Below are positions 9,722 through 19,542 of a stretch of 64,000 bases of DNA, piece after piece. The stretch spans positions 511,001-575,000 of the forward strand of contig OZ025821.1 in NCBI GenBank assembly GCA_964019425.1, read 5' to 3'. The DNA is from Flectonema sp. DT1601 (Eukaryota; Euglenozoa; Diplonemea; Diplonemida; Diplonemidae). The notes beneath the pieces were generated by a model. It saw only the letters and a program-made list of their open reading frames with translations, ran no database searches and was not told the origin of the DNA. The position numbers were made by a program, and so were the translations under genes. Numbering within the stretch: position 1 is the first letter of the stretch; each line of letters begins with the position of its first letter.

Positions 9722-11788
9722 TTACATCCTCCTCTTTAATTGACTTCCAACTAATTCGTTAAACGACGGATTAATAACATGCTGTACCACCGCACTAGCG
9801 ATAGATGAATGAGATGTTAAGGGTGATATGTCTTTTAACAAGATTGTGTCAGTTGGAGATATGAAGAAAGTGAACTGCAACACTCCAAAGCAAAGCATCG
9901 ACTGAGTATTAGTACTTCTACTGTGGTGAAGGTGTGGACGTAAGGCTCTCAAAATAAATGAGATTGAACACTCAATTTGTGACATCACGACATCCGATTC
10001 AGAAGCTCTATCGATAACTACCTCATACTGTGGAGTGACGATCACTGCTGCTGTTATTTCTTTTATTTTGTCTGATGGATGGTTTTCAACGAATCCATTC
10101 ATAACCAGAACAGTCTTCGTATTTTGAGAAGTTGTGTTTTTAATACCCTCAAACAACGAATACAACTCAGTAGTAGGTACTCCACTGTGACTTTCCTTAG
10201 GAAGAATCACATCCCAAGTTGGTTCTGTGATACCTTCGCGATGAAGTTGTTCTCGTAATTTTAATATTTTAATTTTATGATTTCCAATTGCGAAATTCGC
10301 AGAATACGGTATTCCGATTCGACAGTCGTCACATTCCGACATAGCTGAATAAAATAAAAATTTATTACAAAATGCCTTAGCATAGCTGTAACTGTTAACA
10401 AGAACACAACGGTGAGAATCTTTACTGGCTTGAGATTGATTTGGGTGAAGAGCGACAGATTTTGATGTGTGTTTTATAAGCTTATCACTCTTACTCCAAT
10501 TAGCGACTATCAATTCAGAACCTTTATCGTCGAGAAGAAGATCAATGGTGGGAAGCTGACCTGCTCGTTGCTTTGCTGCTGTTACTTCATTCTTTGCAGA
10601 AGAAGTATGAGAACTATCGATCCAATCATCATACTCCGAAGTGAGTATTTCAACTACTTGCTGCATTGCGATATTATCCCTCAGCTTTGATGAGAGGCAG
10701 ATCTTCTTTATTTGTTTCAAAGGTGGTTCCGTTGAAATAATATTTTTTTGAGTCTTGTCAATTTTTCCCAAATCATGTGGTAAATCCGGTTCAACAAAAA
10801 CAACGTCTGGAGGAATGACTGTACTTGACCTACTAGTAGCCTCATCATAGGTTTTATTATTTATTTCCATCACCGTAGAACTGCCATCGGAGGACTGTAG
10901 ACAACGTGAGGAAGGTGAACTACTACTAACACATCCAGACCCTGACTTTCTAGGGATTGCTCTGCATTTCGCAGGTTCTTCCAAAACCGTCGCTGAACGA
11001 ATAACTGGAATTTGCTTCACTTTATTATTTAAGATGTCGTTTTCGATTATAAAAGGTTTCACACAACCTTCGCTAATCTCACTGGTAGCGACGTCTTCTA
11101 TAGTGTCAATGGAGGAGATGACGTCAGAGGTTGGAACAAGTGATGAAATGGAATCTTGAACAACAAGTTCATTATAACTTAATAAAAATCTAAAAATATT
11201 ATTACAAAAAGAATGAAGAAGAAAAACTAATGAAACAGATCTGATGGTGTCTTCCAAAGAGTTGTACACAAGAAGATTATCACGGCTATGAAGGTGAATG
11301 GCTTTAATATTGGAAGAGGATTTACAGAACTCATCCAGAGCACTGTAACAAGATTTTGCAATAGGATTGGTTGCCCAAATGTTAACCACGAAATATACTG
11401 AAGGACAGTCTTGTGAAATTGACATTGCTGATGTCGATATCGGAATCCATGCTTGGCGTTCATGAATAATTATTTTATCAATTCTTAAAAAGTTATCCTT
11501 CGCTAATAATACAACATTTGATAGATCCTCATCTTCACAAACCACCACTCTACACATTGTTGATTGCTGTTCACAATTCTCTTTTATTCCATCCAGGTCT
11601 CCCTTTCCTGACAATACTATTCTGCATCCAGATTTCGCATATTCTAAGGCAGCATTAATCATTAATTGGTTATCTAATCCATAAAAACAAATTACTGTAT
11701 GTCTGCTAATTCTTTTTGTATGTCTTCGCGATCGTAAAATCAACATAGCAATCACCGATGCTACCAATATCGTTATAATATAAAACAT
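9722..11788 (-). CDS. N-terminally membrane-anchored protein, possible degenerate Rossmann fold
   Basis: 688 residues, single exon, unrecognised. Residues 1-18 (MFYIITILVASVIAMLIL) form a membrane anchor followed by a basic stop-transfer (RSRRHTKR). Residues 30-130 (TVICFYGLDNQLMINAALEY, GCRIVLSGKGDLDG) have the alternating pattern of a short-chain dehydrogenase N-terminus but lack its TGxxxGxG nucleotide loop, so cofactor binding is doubtful. The middle (220-430) is Ser/Thr-rich and probably disordered. The C-terminal 250 residues are globular; a YAKAFCNKFLFYSA segment resembles the SDR YxxxK helix only loosely. If this is an SDR relative it would be a split, inactive one on the ER or outer mitochondrial membrane facing the cytosol. 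The family call is weak; the coding status is strong because of length. Confidence 0.7.
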   Translation of the reverse strand: MFYIITILVASVIAMLILRSRRHTKRISRHTVICFYGLDNQLMINAALEYAKSGCRIVLSGKGDLDGIKENCEQQSTMCRVVVCEDEDLSNVVLLAKDNFLRIDKIIIHERQAWIPISTSAMSISQDCPSVYFVVNIWATNPIAKSCYSALDEFCKSSSNIKAIHLHSRDNLLVYNSLEDTIRSVSLVFLLHSFCNNIFRFLLSYNELVVQDSISSLVPTSDVISSIDTIEDVATSEISEGCVKPFIIENDILNNKVKQIPVIRSATVLEEPAKCRAIPRKSGSGCVSSSSPSSRCLQSSDGSSTVMEINNKTYDEATSRSSTVIPPDVVFVEPDLPHDLGKIDKTQKNIISTEPPLKQIKKICLSSKLRDNIAMQQVVEILTSEYDDWIDSSHTSSAKNEVTAAKQRAGQLPTIDLLLDDKGSELIVANWSKSDKLIKHTSKSVALHPNQSQASKDSHRCVLVNSYSYAKAFCNKFLFYSAMSECDDCRIGIPYSANFAIGNHKIKILKLREQLHREGITEPTWDVILPKESHSGVPTTELYSLFEGIKNTTSQNTKTVLVMNGFVENHPSDKIKEITAAVIVTPQYEVVIDRASESDVVMSQIECSISFILRALRPHLHHSRSTNTQSMLCFGVLQFTFFISPTDTILLKDISPLTSHSSIASAVVQHVINPSFNELVGSQLKRRM

Positions 11789-12552
11789 GTTTCAGGGGGG
11801 GGGTGTGTGTTGTGTAGGAGGAGAAAGAAAAAAAAAAAACTGTTTTTTTTTTTGAGTTATAATTATTAAGCAATACATGAACTGTATCAAAAAGTTTAAC
11901 CAATGTTAATTATAGGTAAACAACCTCTACGAATGTCACACAAAGACTTTTATGTAATAGCAAGGCTCCATTACCACCATTAATAGAGCACAAGTCTTAA
12001 TACAACGGGTTGTAATCTTCAACAATCATAACCCCCAGTACGGGAGCTACAACTGAGAAAGCCCTATGTAACTTGTACTCTGGATCCAACTACGATTTAT
12101 GATTAATGCTTCTAACTTAGAGATAAACATTTTTTTTTTTTTTTTCCGTGTTTGTCACTTCAGTGAAGTTCAGAATCGAGTTATCCAATTACTCAAAACA
12201 ATCTTATCCCACGACGGACAATACACGAATGAAAAGGTCAAGTGTCACACTCCGATATATATAAAGAAAATTATTAATGACAAGAGCAACAATAACCTTC
12301 GTTGACAAAAGCCGTTATTCTGGTTTACAAATCCTACGTGGTGCTGTAGCTTATGCGTAGGAGGAGGAGTCACGATTTTTTTTTTTTTTGTCAACAATAA
12401 AATATTCAACAGCTGATATATCACCACTAGGATTAGAGACAATTAGTGGTAGAAAGTAAACAACGATATGTTCTTTTTTTATATAATTTTTTTTATACAA
12501 AAGAATGCAAAAAAAAAAAAAAAAAAAAAAAAAAATGGAATTCTATATAAAA
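11789..12552. other. Intergenic with degenerate dispersed repeat (family G)
   Basis: Upstream of the previous gene is a C-run/T-run tract. Around 12105-12200 the plus strand carries a worn copy of repeat family G (compare 27760-27870 and 45050-45172): TTCTAACTTA, CCGTGTTTGTCACTTCAGTG and AATCGAGTTATCCAATTAC align in order. No gene seen. Confidence 0.5.
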
Positions 12553-13365
12553 TTATAAATTCAACTGACTACAATATTTTCTAACAGTGTGAGTGTAATG
12601 CCAAAGAACAGGTCCAGGAATCCATCCCCACAGTATAGCGTTCATATATCTTACTTTCGTATAGGGTAATTTGAACGGAATTCCTTGATATTTACTCGAT
12701 TTAATTAGAATGTCAAGCGCCACTTGATCATCTGGTAAATTTCGTTTAACTGCGAGAGGGTTCGTCCGACAGATAGATTCCCAATCAGCGAGGAAGTCTC
12801 TTGTTAATGAATCTTGGTGAGGAACCCAAACAAGACCAGCATTAAAAGTATTGCACGACATGCAAATTGCATCTTCGAACAATGAGATTTCAGTTGGTTC
12901 CATTAACTGGTTAAGGCAACGTCCTGGTACTAAGTCAGCATCAACGTAGAGTACTTTTTCACCAGCCATTCTGATGAAGTTGATTTTGTCACACCAAATC
13001 CATTTTTTTGATGTTTCTTTACCGACTTCAACAACCGTCACTCTTAAATTTGAACATTTCTTTATTGAGATCGTATCATCGACAACCATCATTAACCCAC
13101 CATCCCATCCCGCAGCGATATATCTTTCAAAATTTCGACAAGTCTTCTCAATAGAACAATTATATAAACACATACTAAGTAATGTGTATTCAGAAAATAC
13201 TTTATCACAGTCCCTTACTTCCGGAATCTGTTCACACGCAGGAGTGCTCGCCGCAATCACAAAATACAAAATAACGTACAGCACTGCGCATCCTGCAATC
13301 AGTCGAAATCTTGAACTTCTGCAGAGAAAACCATTCATGCAAGTCCTCTTTGGAGTGAGATTCAT
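12553..13365 (-). CDS. Type II membrane glycosyltransferase with DxD motif
   Basis: 270 residues. A short cytosolic tail, one transmembrane helix at about 21-40 (IAGCAVLYVILYFVIAAS) and a lumenal catalytic domain give Golgi type II topology. KVLYVDADLVPG near residue 140 carries the DxD metal/sugar-nucleotide motif of GT-A enzymes; NAGLVWVP and, further on, LPDDQVALDIL match the N-x-G and D-Q positions of GT8/GT77-type nucleotide-diphospho-sugar transferases. Cys residues in the stem (CDKVFSEY, CLYNCSIEKTC) would form disulphides. The donor and acceptor sugars cannot be read from sequence. It is shorter than most GT8 members but no frame break is visible. Membership of GT8 versus GT77 is unresolved. 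Confidence 0.75.
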   Translation of the reverse strand: MNLTPKRTCMNGFLCRSSRFRLIAGCAVLYVILYFVIAASTPACEQIPEVRDCDKVFSEYTLLSMCLYNCSIEKTCRNFERYIAAGWDGGLMMVVDDTISIKKCSNLRVTVVEVGKETSKKWIWCDKINFIRMAGEKVLYVDADLVPGRCLNQLMEPTEISLFEDAICMSCNTFNAGLVWVPHQDSLTRDFLADWESICRTNPLAVKRNLPDDQVALDILIKSSKYQGIPFKLPYTKVRYMNAILWGWIPGPVLWHYTHTVRKYCSQLNL

Positions 13366-14110
13366 ATTTTTTTTTATAAAAAAAAAAATATATAAAAAAT
13401 ATCGTCAAAATCTGATTACCAGTTTATCACACGACATAATTTTTAGAACTCCTCTGGAAATTTGAAAAAAATAATAACAAACTACGTCATATGTAGAACT
13501 TCACAATTTTTTTTTTTTTTTTTTTATTTATAAAAATCTTTTCTTTTTTTCAAAAACAAACATCTTGCGCTTCATTGGCGCTAGTAAAAAAAACGGGTAC
13601 ATTCAAAAAAAAATAAAAAACTTGGGGGAAGAGGAAGATACAACAGGAATCCCAACGGTGAGAGCGTGTGGAATTGGCGATTCGCTTGTGATGACCAGAT
13701 TTTTGATATTAACGTGGAGCCAGTAATAAAGATAGAAACAATAAAGTAATAATCCGCGAGATTCAAAGGAGACATTTAGCTACCAACATTGTGCAAGGTC
13801 GGGATCGGAGGGGGAAACAAAATAAAGTTTAGAGGAAAACGATTAATCACATAATCAATTAACCCCTCGTGATAACAACGACAAAGGGATTAAGGAGGAC
13901 GTTCGTTGTGCATCTTCGAATCCGCAGTGCGAACCCTTAAACGGGTGGTTTAAAAAAAGCACAAAGACACGCACACTAATTATAATATATCATAGGGGGT
14001 TTTTTGGCTACAAGCAAAAAGAAATCAGCGAGAAGTTTTTTTTTTTTTTCTTTTTTTTTTTTTTCTCCATTCTCCGACCTGTTTTTACAAAATTGGTCAC
14101 TGAGAAGAAG

Positions 14111-14142
<32 letters not shown>

Positions 14143-14437
14143 AGGGGGATTTAATACCTTGGATAACATAATACAATTAAAAAAATAAAAATAAAAAAAG
14201 AAGACAGACAAAAAGCATCCGAAAAAAGAAAAGAAGAGCGAATGAAGACACACACAAGAATCTGTTTGGCAAATCGAATCAAACTTGCGTTCAAAGTGTG
14301 TCATCTTTATTTCATCTTTAAAGAAAGGGATGGATATGAATACCACACATATCCCTTTATGTAACAAGTAAGAACAGAAAAAAAAAAAAAAAAAAAATAA
14401 GAGAAAACAAAAACCATTTAGAGATAACTGTGAACAA
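13366..14437. other. Intergenic, glycosyltransferase to IQ-motif gene
   Basis: T and A runs (13510, 14040, 14110, 14380) around a balanced-composition stretch at 13600-13960. No RNA gene or coding exon could be supported in that stretch; a TTCGAATCC at 13916-13924 was tested as a tRNA T-loop and does not pair. Confidence 0.5.
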
Positions 14438-16342
14438 CTACTTGTTTCTCTTTCTGAACTTAAATTTGCTTTGTATCTTTAGAACGGCAGCTTCTCGTTC
14501 CGCAAGTTCTTCAGCAGTCATCGGCTCAGGGATGTATTCCTCTTCTTCGACAATTATCTTCTTTGCTTCCGTTAATGCCGGAGGCTGCTCAATAGATTTT
14601 GTTGTTTTAGTAGTTGTGGTTGTGGTAGTTGTTTTCGTAATGGTGTTTTTATCACTCGGCTTAGTAAATATAGTTGGTTGAGGAACATTCGCTTTTTTCA
14701 CTGGAACAGGCGCAGCATCATTTTCTTTATGTTGAAGCTGCTTTCTTGTGACCCTTCCTTTGAAATTTGCTTGGATTCTAGTGGCTGCCTTCTCTTGTTC
14801 CTTCTTTTCCTTTTCTTCTTCAGCACGTCTTCTAGCAGCCTTTCCTCTGAACGACGACTGGATTTTGAGTGCAGCACTGGCCTGTTCTTTTTCCTCAGTT
14901 GCTGCTGCTGCAGCAGCCGCAGCCGCAGCTTCCCGTTCTCTGCTTTTTTCATCTTTGATTTTTTTAGTTTTAGCAGCGCGTTCCTTGTATCCACTGGTGT
15001 TCACAAAGTTTGAATGGGTTTGTCTTTCTGGAGGTGATGACAGTCTTGGACAAGAACTCCGAGTGCAATTAGAGTGCCTAACGTGATCTCTTGGAGCGTC
15101 ACTTGAGGGGGTCAGTGGAGTTCCTTTCAACCTAATATCAGCAGAGAATGGTTCAGGAGGAGGTCGATCAACAGAACAATGTTGTCGAAATGATGATTTC
15201 GTTCTAATCGGTTTTGAGTAGTCCAACGCCATTGTGTGAGATTTTATCTTTCCCTCTTCAGTAAAATAAAACCTTTCTCTCACACTGTGAAAACCTGATA
15301 ATTGACATTTCCACGTTACCCTGATAGCACCATCAGTATCTTGACGAGGTTTCGTACCAGTTATCTGTGATGGATTTTGAAGTCGATTGCAAAGCCAGAT
15401 TAAAAATCTTTCGATATTTCCGAGATCGACGTATTCACGACACAACCCATCAGGTTGTTCAACCATAACTGTCGGGTTGTTTGAATCATAAAATCCCAGC
15501 ATCTCGTCTGGATCTCTCCTCTCTAATGACTGTCGATATTTCATCCAGGAATCCAACGGCTGAGATATTTTTGAAAACTGTCCAGAATGAGTATACCCTG
15601 TTGAAGGGGATAAGTCTTGCGGTTCTTGTTGCTGTCTAACCGTTCTAGTTCTTTGTTGATTGTGAGAATAATGTTTAAGATGTGTGAAGTCATCTTCAAG
15701 ACTACACCGACCAGATCTAATGAAATCAGGACAAGGATGACTGTAACTATCCAGATGATATCTGTCACTAAGTAAACGACACTGAGATCCATTTGGGCAT
15801 TCGGGTGTTGAAAATCTTGAAATGCACTGTTGGACTAAACCGTTTGGTAGTTGTTTTCCGAGGACCTCCTCAACCACGGCGATTGCTTCATCAAGTGTTC
15901 TAAGAAATAGAGAAGTCTTTACATCGTTGATAACATCAGGGAGACCTTCATCATCTCCCCAGTGTCTTTGAACAGCAGCCATAACAACATCTCTGTGTGT
16001 TGATTTTAACATTATCGTTGAAGTACGAGAAGTCATCTCTCGTGGAGAATCAATACCAAGTGGGGTTCTTGGTGATGCCATAGTCTGATAATACGGCTGT
16101 CTAACCTCCCGTCCTCCTGGAGGTGAATGCATTGAAAAATTACCACTCAAATATTCACCAACATCATTATAACTTTCACGAGGATAACTCTCTCTCGGAT
16201 TCATCTCAGCTGCCGCGAGGGTACGTCTTGTTGGAGTAAAGGAACCGACCCTGTCAACAGCTGAAGGGGAGTAATACGCCTCACTCCTATTGCGAACAGG
16301 TGACACAGACCTCCCATAATCAAGCCCTCCCGAGTGGTACAT
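14438..16342 (-). CDS. IQ-motif protein with PBZ-like zinc fingers and NTF2-like domain
   Basis: 634 residues. The N-terminal 150 residues are Ser/Pro/Arg-rich. Residues 177-228 contain two C-x(4-5)-C/H-type units (CPNGSQCRLLSDRYHLDSYS, then RSGRC with THLKHYSH) like PBZ or CCCH fingers. Residues 265-372 (LERRDPDEMLGFYD, ERFLIWLCNRL, RFYFTEEGKIKSHTM) fit the SnoaL/NTF2-like cone fold. The C-terminal third is a charged helix with three IQ motifs (LKIQSSFRGKAARRR, TRIQANFKGRVTRKQ, LKIQSKFKFRKRNK) that bind calmodulin or EF-hand light chains, the last at the extreme C-terminus. A calcium-regulated scaffold is a reasonable inference. The start MYHSGGLDYG is 17 bases after ATTATTATTTTTACAG; the ORF upstream of it is homopolymer-rich and non-coding in look. 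Confidence 0.72.
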   Translation of the reverse strand: MYHSGGLDYGRSVSPVRNRSEAYYSPSAVDRVGSFTPTRRTLAAAEMNPRESYPRESYNDVGEYLSGNFSMHSPPGGREVRQPYYQTMASPRTPLGIDSPREMTSRTSTIMLKSTHRDVVMAAVQRHWGDDEGLPDVINDVKTSLFLRTLDEAIAVVEEVLGKQLPNGLVQQCISRFSTPECPNGSQCRLLSDRYHLDSYSHPCPDFIRSGRCSLEDDFTHLKHYSHNQQRTRTVRQQQEPQDLSPSTGYTHSGQFSKISQPLDSWMKYRQSLERRDPDEMLGFYDSNNPTVMVEQPDGLCREYVDLGNIERFLIWLCNRLQNPSQITGTKPRQDTDGAIRVTWKCQLSGFHSVRERFYFTEEGKIKSHTMALDYSKPIRTKSSFRQHCSVDRPPPEPFSADIRLKGTPLTPSSDAPRDHVRHSNCTRSSCPRLSSPPERQTHSNFVNTSGYKERAAKTKKIKDEKSREREAAAAAAAAAATEEKEQASAALKIQSSFRGKAARRRAEEEKEKKEQEKAATRIQANFKGRVTRKQLQHKENDAAPVPVKKANVPQPTIFTKPSDKNTITKTTTTTTTTKTTKSIEQPPALTEAKKIIVEEEEYIPEPMTAEELAEREAAVLKIQSKFKFRKRNK

Positions 16343-16357
16343 CTTGTTGGCTAGCAA

Positions 16358-16359
16358 CT
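16358..16359 (-). promoter_or_regulatory. Candidate trans-splice acceptor, IQ-motif gene
   Basis: ATTATTATTTTTACAG on the minus strand directly before the leader of the ATG at 16342; decides against the ORF extension to 16540. Confidence 0.5.
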
Positions 16360-16613
16360 GTAAAAATAATAATTTAAATAAAATTAAATTATAACAGCGT
16401 TGGGTCTCTAAGAGTAATAACTCTCCCGACTGACCATCACATTTCACGGAACCTGTTGTACAAAAAAAAAATTTTTTTAAAAAAAAAAAAAGTGAACAAG
16501 TTAAACTTATTTGAGAAAAGTACAATAAAATGAGGTACAAGTAAGAAAAAGAAAAAAATGAATATAAAAAAAATGAAGCACAACGTCGTATAATTTTGAT
16601 CAGTTCGTCGAGA

Positions 16614-17933
16614 CTACTGAAATCTCCTTCTGGTTTGTCGACTATTTCGTCTATCAGATCGAGTTGCTTCTAACTTCCTGTAGTAGTCAATAGATTTTGG
16701 AAATGTTGCTGTCGGAGCAAGTGAATATCCAACATTTGGAACCGGGTTTACATCAAAAGTCTGCGACATGGTATACGTCTGCTGTGGTGCTAAAGGAGAA
16801 GGTGCCCTAGCTGGACTTAATTGAGCGTAGTTATGACTTCTTAAATAAACCTGATGATGATGATGATGTACGTCATCTGAAGGTGGTGGATCTGACGCAT
16901 CAGCTTCCCATGGAATTGGTATCGAAGGATTGCAAGCAATTTGATCGTGAGCCGGTTCTATCTCATCTGTTGATATCTTTAACGATGATGTCGTGATGGG
17001 TTCTTTTTCACTTAATCGATAGGCATATCGCTCTTTGCCTTTTTCTATCTCTTTATCCCGATTCTCTCGTTCCCTTTCCACCACCAACCGATGACGTCTT
17101 TTACTTCTACTAGTACTCCTATGACGCTGTTTTGGAGCAGGAGCGTATGCCGCATAGAGAGACTCGGATGTAGTCGGGTCACGTGCTGGTTCAGTTAAAA
17201 AATCATCATTAGGTTGATAATCACCACCGTTTAGTATAGCCATTGCTTCTTTTAGATAATGTGTTGAACTCCCACCAGCAGTTGCTCTGACTGGTGCTGA
17301 AGATAGGAATCGGGGTTGAGTTTGACGATTAGCTGCTGCTGCAGTCCCAACATGTTTTGATTGGATAAGTGAATCAATATAGATGTCATCACTCCATGCT
17401 GGAGGACTCCCTCCGGGTGCTCGGATAGAGTTCACTGGAGGAGGCGACGACGGCTGCTTCGGAGCAAAAACAGCTGATGGCAACTGAGACGGCGGAGGTA
17501 ACGTTGGCGGCGGTGGTGGTGGTGGTGGTTGTTGCTGAACTGCAGTCGAGTTGGCTGCTGTCGTATTTTTAATTAAAAGTTCCATGAGACGAGTTTGCTG
17601 TTCCTGAAATTCTTGTTGCTGCCTTGCCATACTTCTAATCTGGTGTCTCATCTCTTCTTCTGCTTGAAGGTGTTGTAATTGTTGTTGCTGTTGTTGAATG
17701 ATTATCTCATCATTGATTGGTATGCTTCCAGCTCTCCTACCACTTTGTCTTTGTAAGATTCGAAGGTGCTCTTCTTGTTGATTTGCAATAGCTTCTTGCT
17801 GTTCTCGCAACTCTTGTACTTGTTTAAGCATTCTGACCTTCTCGCTTTCAATATCGAAACTACTCAAGTCCGTACCTGGTAATTCAAATGCCGATTGGCT
17901 TCTTTCATTTGACGACAGAAATGCATTATCCAT
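16614..17933 (-). CDS. Uncharacterised coiled-coil, Pro/Gln-rich protein
   Basis: 439 residues, no family recognised. Residues 28-120 are a Gln/Glu-rich coiled coil (RMLKQVQELREQQEAIANQQ and following) with CAA/CAG runs, then a polyproline run near 140, a basic segment (STSRSKRRHRLVVERE, about 270-290) and a short His run near 350. The rest is low-complexity Ser/Pro/Thr and likely disordered. Such composition fits a cytoskeletal or RNP scaffold. The ATG at 17933 lies 37 bases after TTTTTTTTTTTCACATAG (acceptor at 17970/17971). The upstream neighbour is a long gap; the downstream neighbour (IQ protein) begins 271 bases on. Confidence 0.65.
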   Translation of the reverse strand: MDNAFLSSNERSQSAFELPGTDLSSFDIESEKVRMLKQVQELREQQEAIANQQEEHLRILQRQSGRRAGSIPINDEIIIQQQQQQLQHLQAEEEMRHQIRSMARQQQEFQEQQTRLMELLIKNTTAANSTAVQQQPPPPPPPPTLPPPSQLPSAVFAPKQPSSPPPVNSIRAPGGSPPAWSDDIYIDSLIQSKHVGTAAAANRQTQPRFLSSAPVRATAGGSSTHYLKEAMAILNGGDYQPNDDFLTEPARDPTTSESLYAAYAPAPKQRHRSTSRSKRRHRLVVERERENRDKEIEKGKERYAYRLSEKEPITTSSLKISTDEIEPAHDQIACNPSIPIPWEADASDPPPSDDVHHHHHQVYLRSHNYAQLSPARAPSPLAPQQTYTMSQTFDVNPVPNVGYSLAPTATFPKSIDYYRKLEATRSDRRNSRQTRRRFQ

Positions 17934-19542
17934 TTTATAAATATGTACCCCCTTCTTAGGGAGGGGACTTCCTATGTGAAAAAAAAAAATTTTTTTTTAA
18001 AAATAAATTTTTTGAACGCTTGCTACAACAACTACAACAGGCAAAAGAAATAATAAGTAAATAGAGATAGAGAGAAAAAATGCCAATTATCAAGGGTTGT
18101 GAGTAGTGACCCATTTTCCCTGAGTTCAGCATGTCGAATTTTTCTCTTTTGCGGGAAAAATGGTCTTCTTTTTCAAACTGATTAATTCAGCAGTCAGAAA
18201 AAGAGACCTAAAAATAAAAAAAAAAATTCCAAAGAAACAACAGAAATGAGTCTACTGGTCAATCGTGCCGAACGGCAATCGGTTGATATTATTCTGTTTG
18301 TTTGTTTTTAAGGAGGGGGGGGAATTTGATACGATACGAAAAGATGGAGGGGGGGATTTTTTCCTAAGTTCCGTTATTGAATCTCTTCTTAAAAATCTTA
18401 TCTTAGATTCACTACTTCGATCTGTATAAAAAAAATTTTTTTTTAGTAATTTTTTTTCACAGTAAATACAACACACCCCAACACCACGACTGATGGGACG
18501 GTAATATTGCTCAAAAAGGTGGTGAGCACTACCGTGATATGAGTTAAAGGCGATGTGGTGTGGTTCACATAAATTTTTTTTTGCTATTTTTTCGAATGAA
18601 AGATTCCGACGACGACAATTAACAAAAAAAAAAAAAAAAAAAAGTGTTTTCATTTTTTTTTTTTTTTTTTAATTGACTATAGATAAAGGGAGGAAGAGCG
18701 TTATCAGTTAAGAAATAAATAAAAAGAAGGCTGAAGTTTTTTAAACCACAGAAACTTATGTAACATGTGGCAGTAGTCCGTTATGGAACTGTTGATTAAG
18801 ATGAAATAAATAAAAAAAATAATTTTTTTTTTTTTTCCAGTAATATCAATACCTATAAACAAAAGCAATCATTATTTAAAGAGAGAGTAGGATTTTCGTT
18901 TTTTTTTTTTTTTTTTTTCAAAATTCTTGCTAAAAGAGGAAAAATACAAAAGCACACAAAAAAACGATTCTCAGCTAAGAAAACACCCTCAACAAATCCC
19001 CGAGTTATTTATTTATTTCAGGCTAAAAATTATTTTCAAAAACCCGAACGGGGAAAGGGAAGGCTAGCTAATCTACCAACGAGTACAGATGAGAAGGAAT
19101 TAACAAACATATAATTTCTAAATATCACACTCGACTAGGATAGGTGAAGAGAATCAATTCACTCTCGCGCAAGCACAAACTAAATAATTAATATAAAAAA
19201 TGAATGTAAAGGGGGAAAATGTAGCCCATGTCTTGAGGCGTGTAGACAGGTCAATTGAAAAAAAAAAAAAAAAAAAAAAAAAAAACAGAGGAATTATACG
19301 CAGTTAAATTCTAACAAAACAAAATAACGGCTCTACTGACCTCTGGGGGAAAATGGAAGAAAATATTGAAATAAATAAAGAATACAATCGCTACTACCAT
19401 CGGTATGCCGTGGCCTCAAGAACAGGAATACCGCGATGAATGTGGCGAGGTGATATAGAACATAAAAACTGTTCTTTATCAAAAACTAAACTAACATTGT
19501 AATGTAAAAAAAAAGGAGGAAGAAAATAATGAAACGAATTGT
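17934..19542. other. Intergenic, 1.6 kb, homopolymer rich
   Basis: Contains many A/T runs. Around 18322-18345 the plus strand has ATTTGATACGATACGAAAAG, shared with 26870-26890 in the repeat island. A 133-codon minus ORF at 18252-18653 spans homopolymers and has no recognisable domain; not called. Confidence 0.5.

Noticed and set aside
13905-13935. TTCGAATCC as a tRNA T-loop
   Set aside because: Flanking bases do not form a T-stem on either strand and no acceptor stem is found.
18252-18653. 133-codon minus-strand ORF in the 1.6-kb gap
   Set aside because: Spans several homopolymers and shares only a short repeat word with the 26.9-kb region; no conserved feature.
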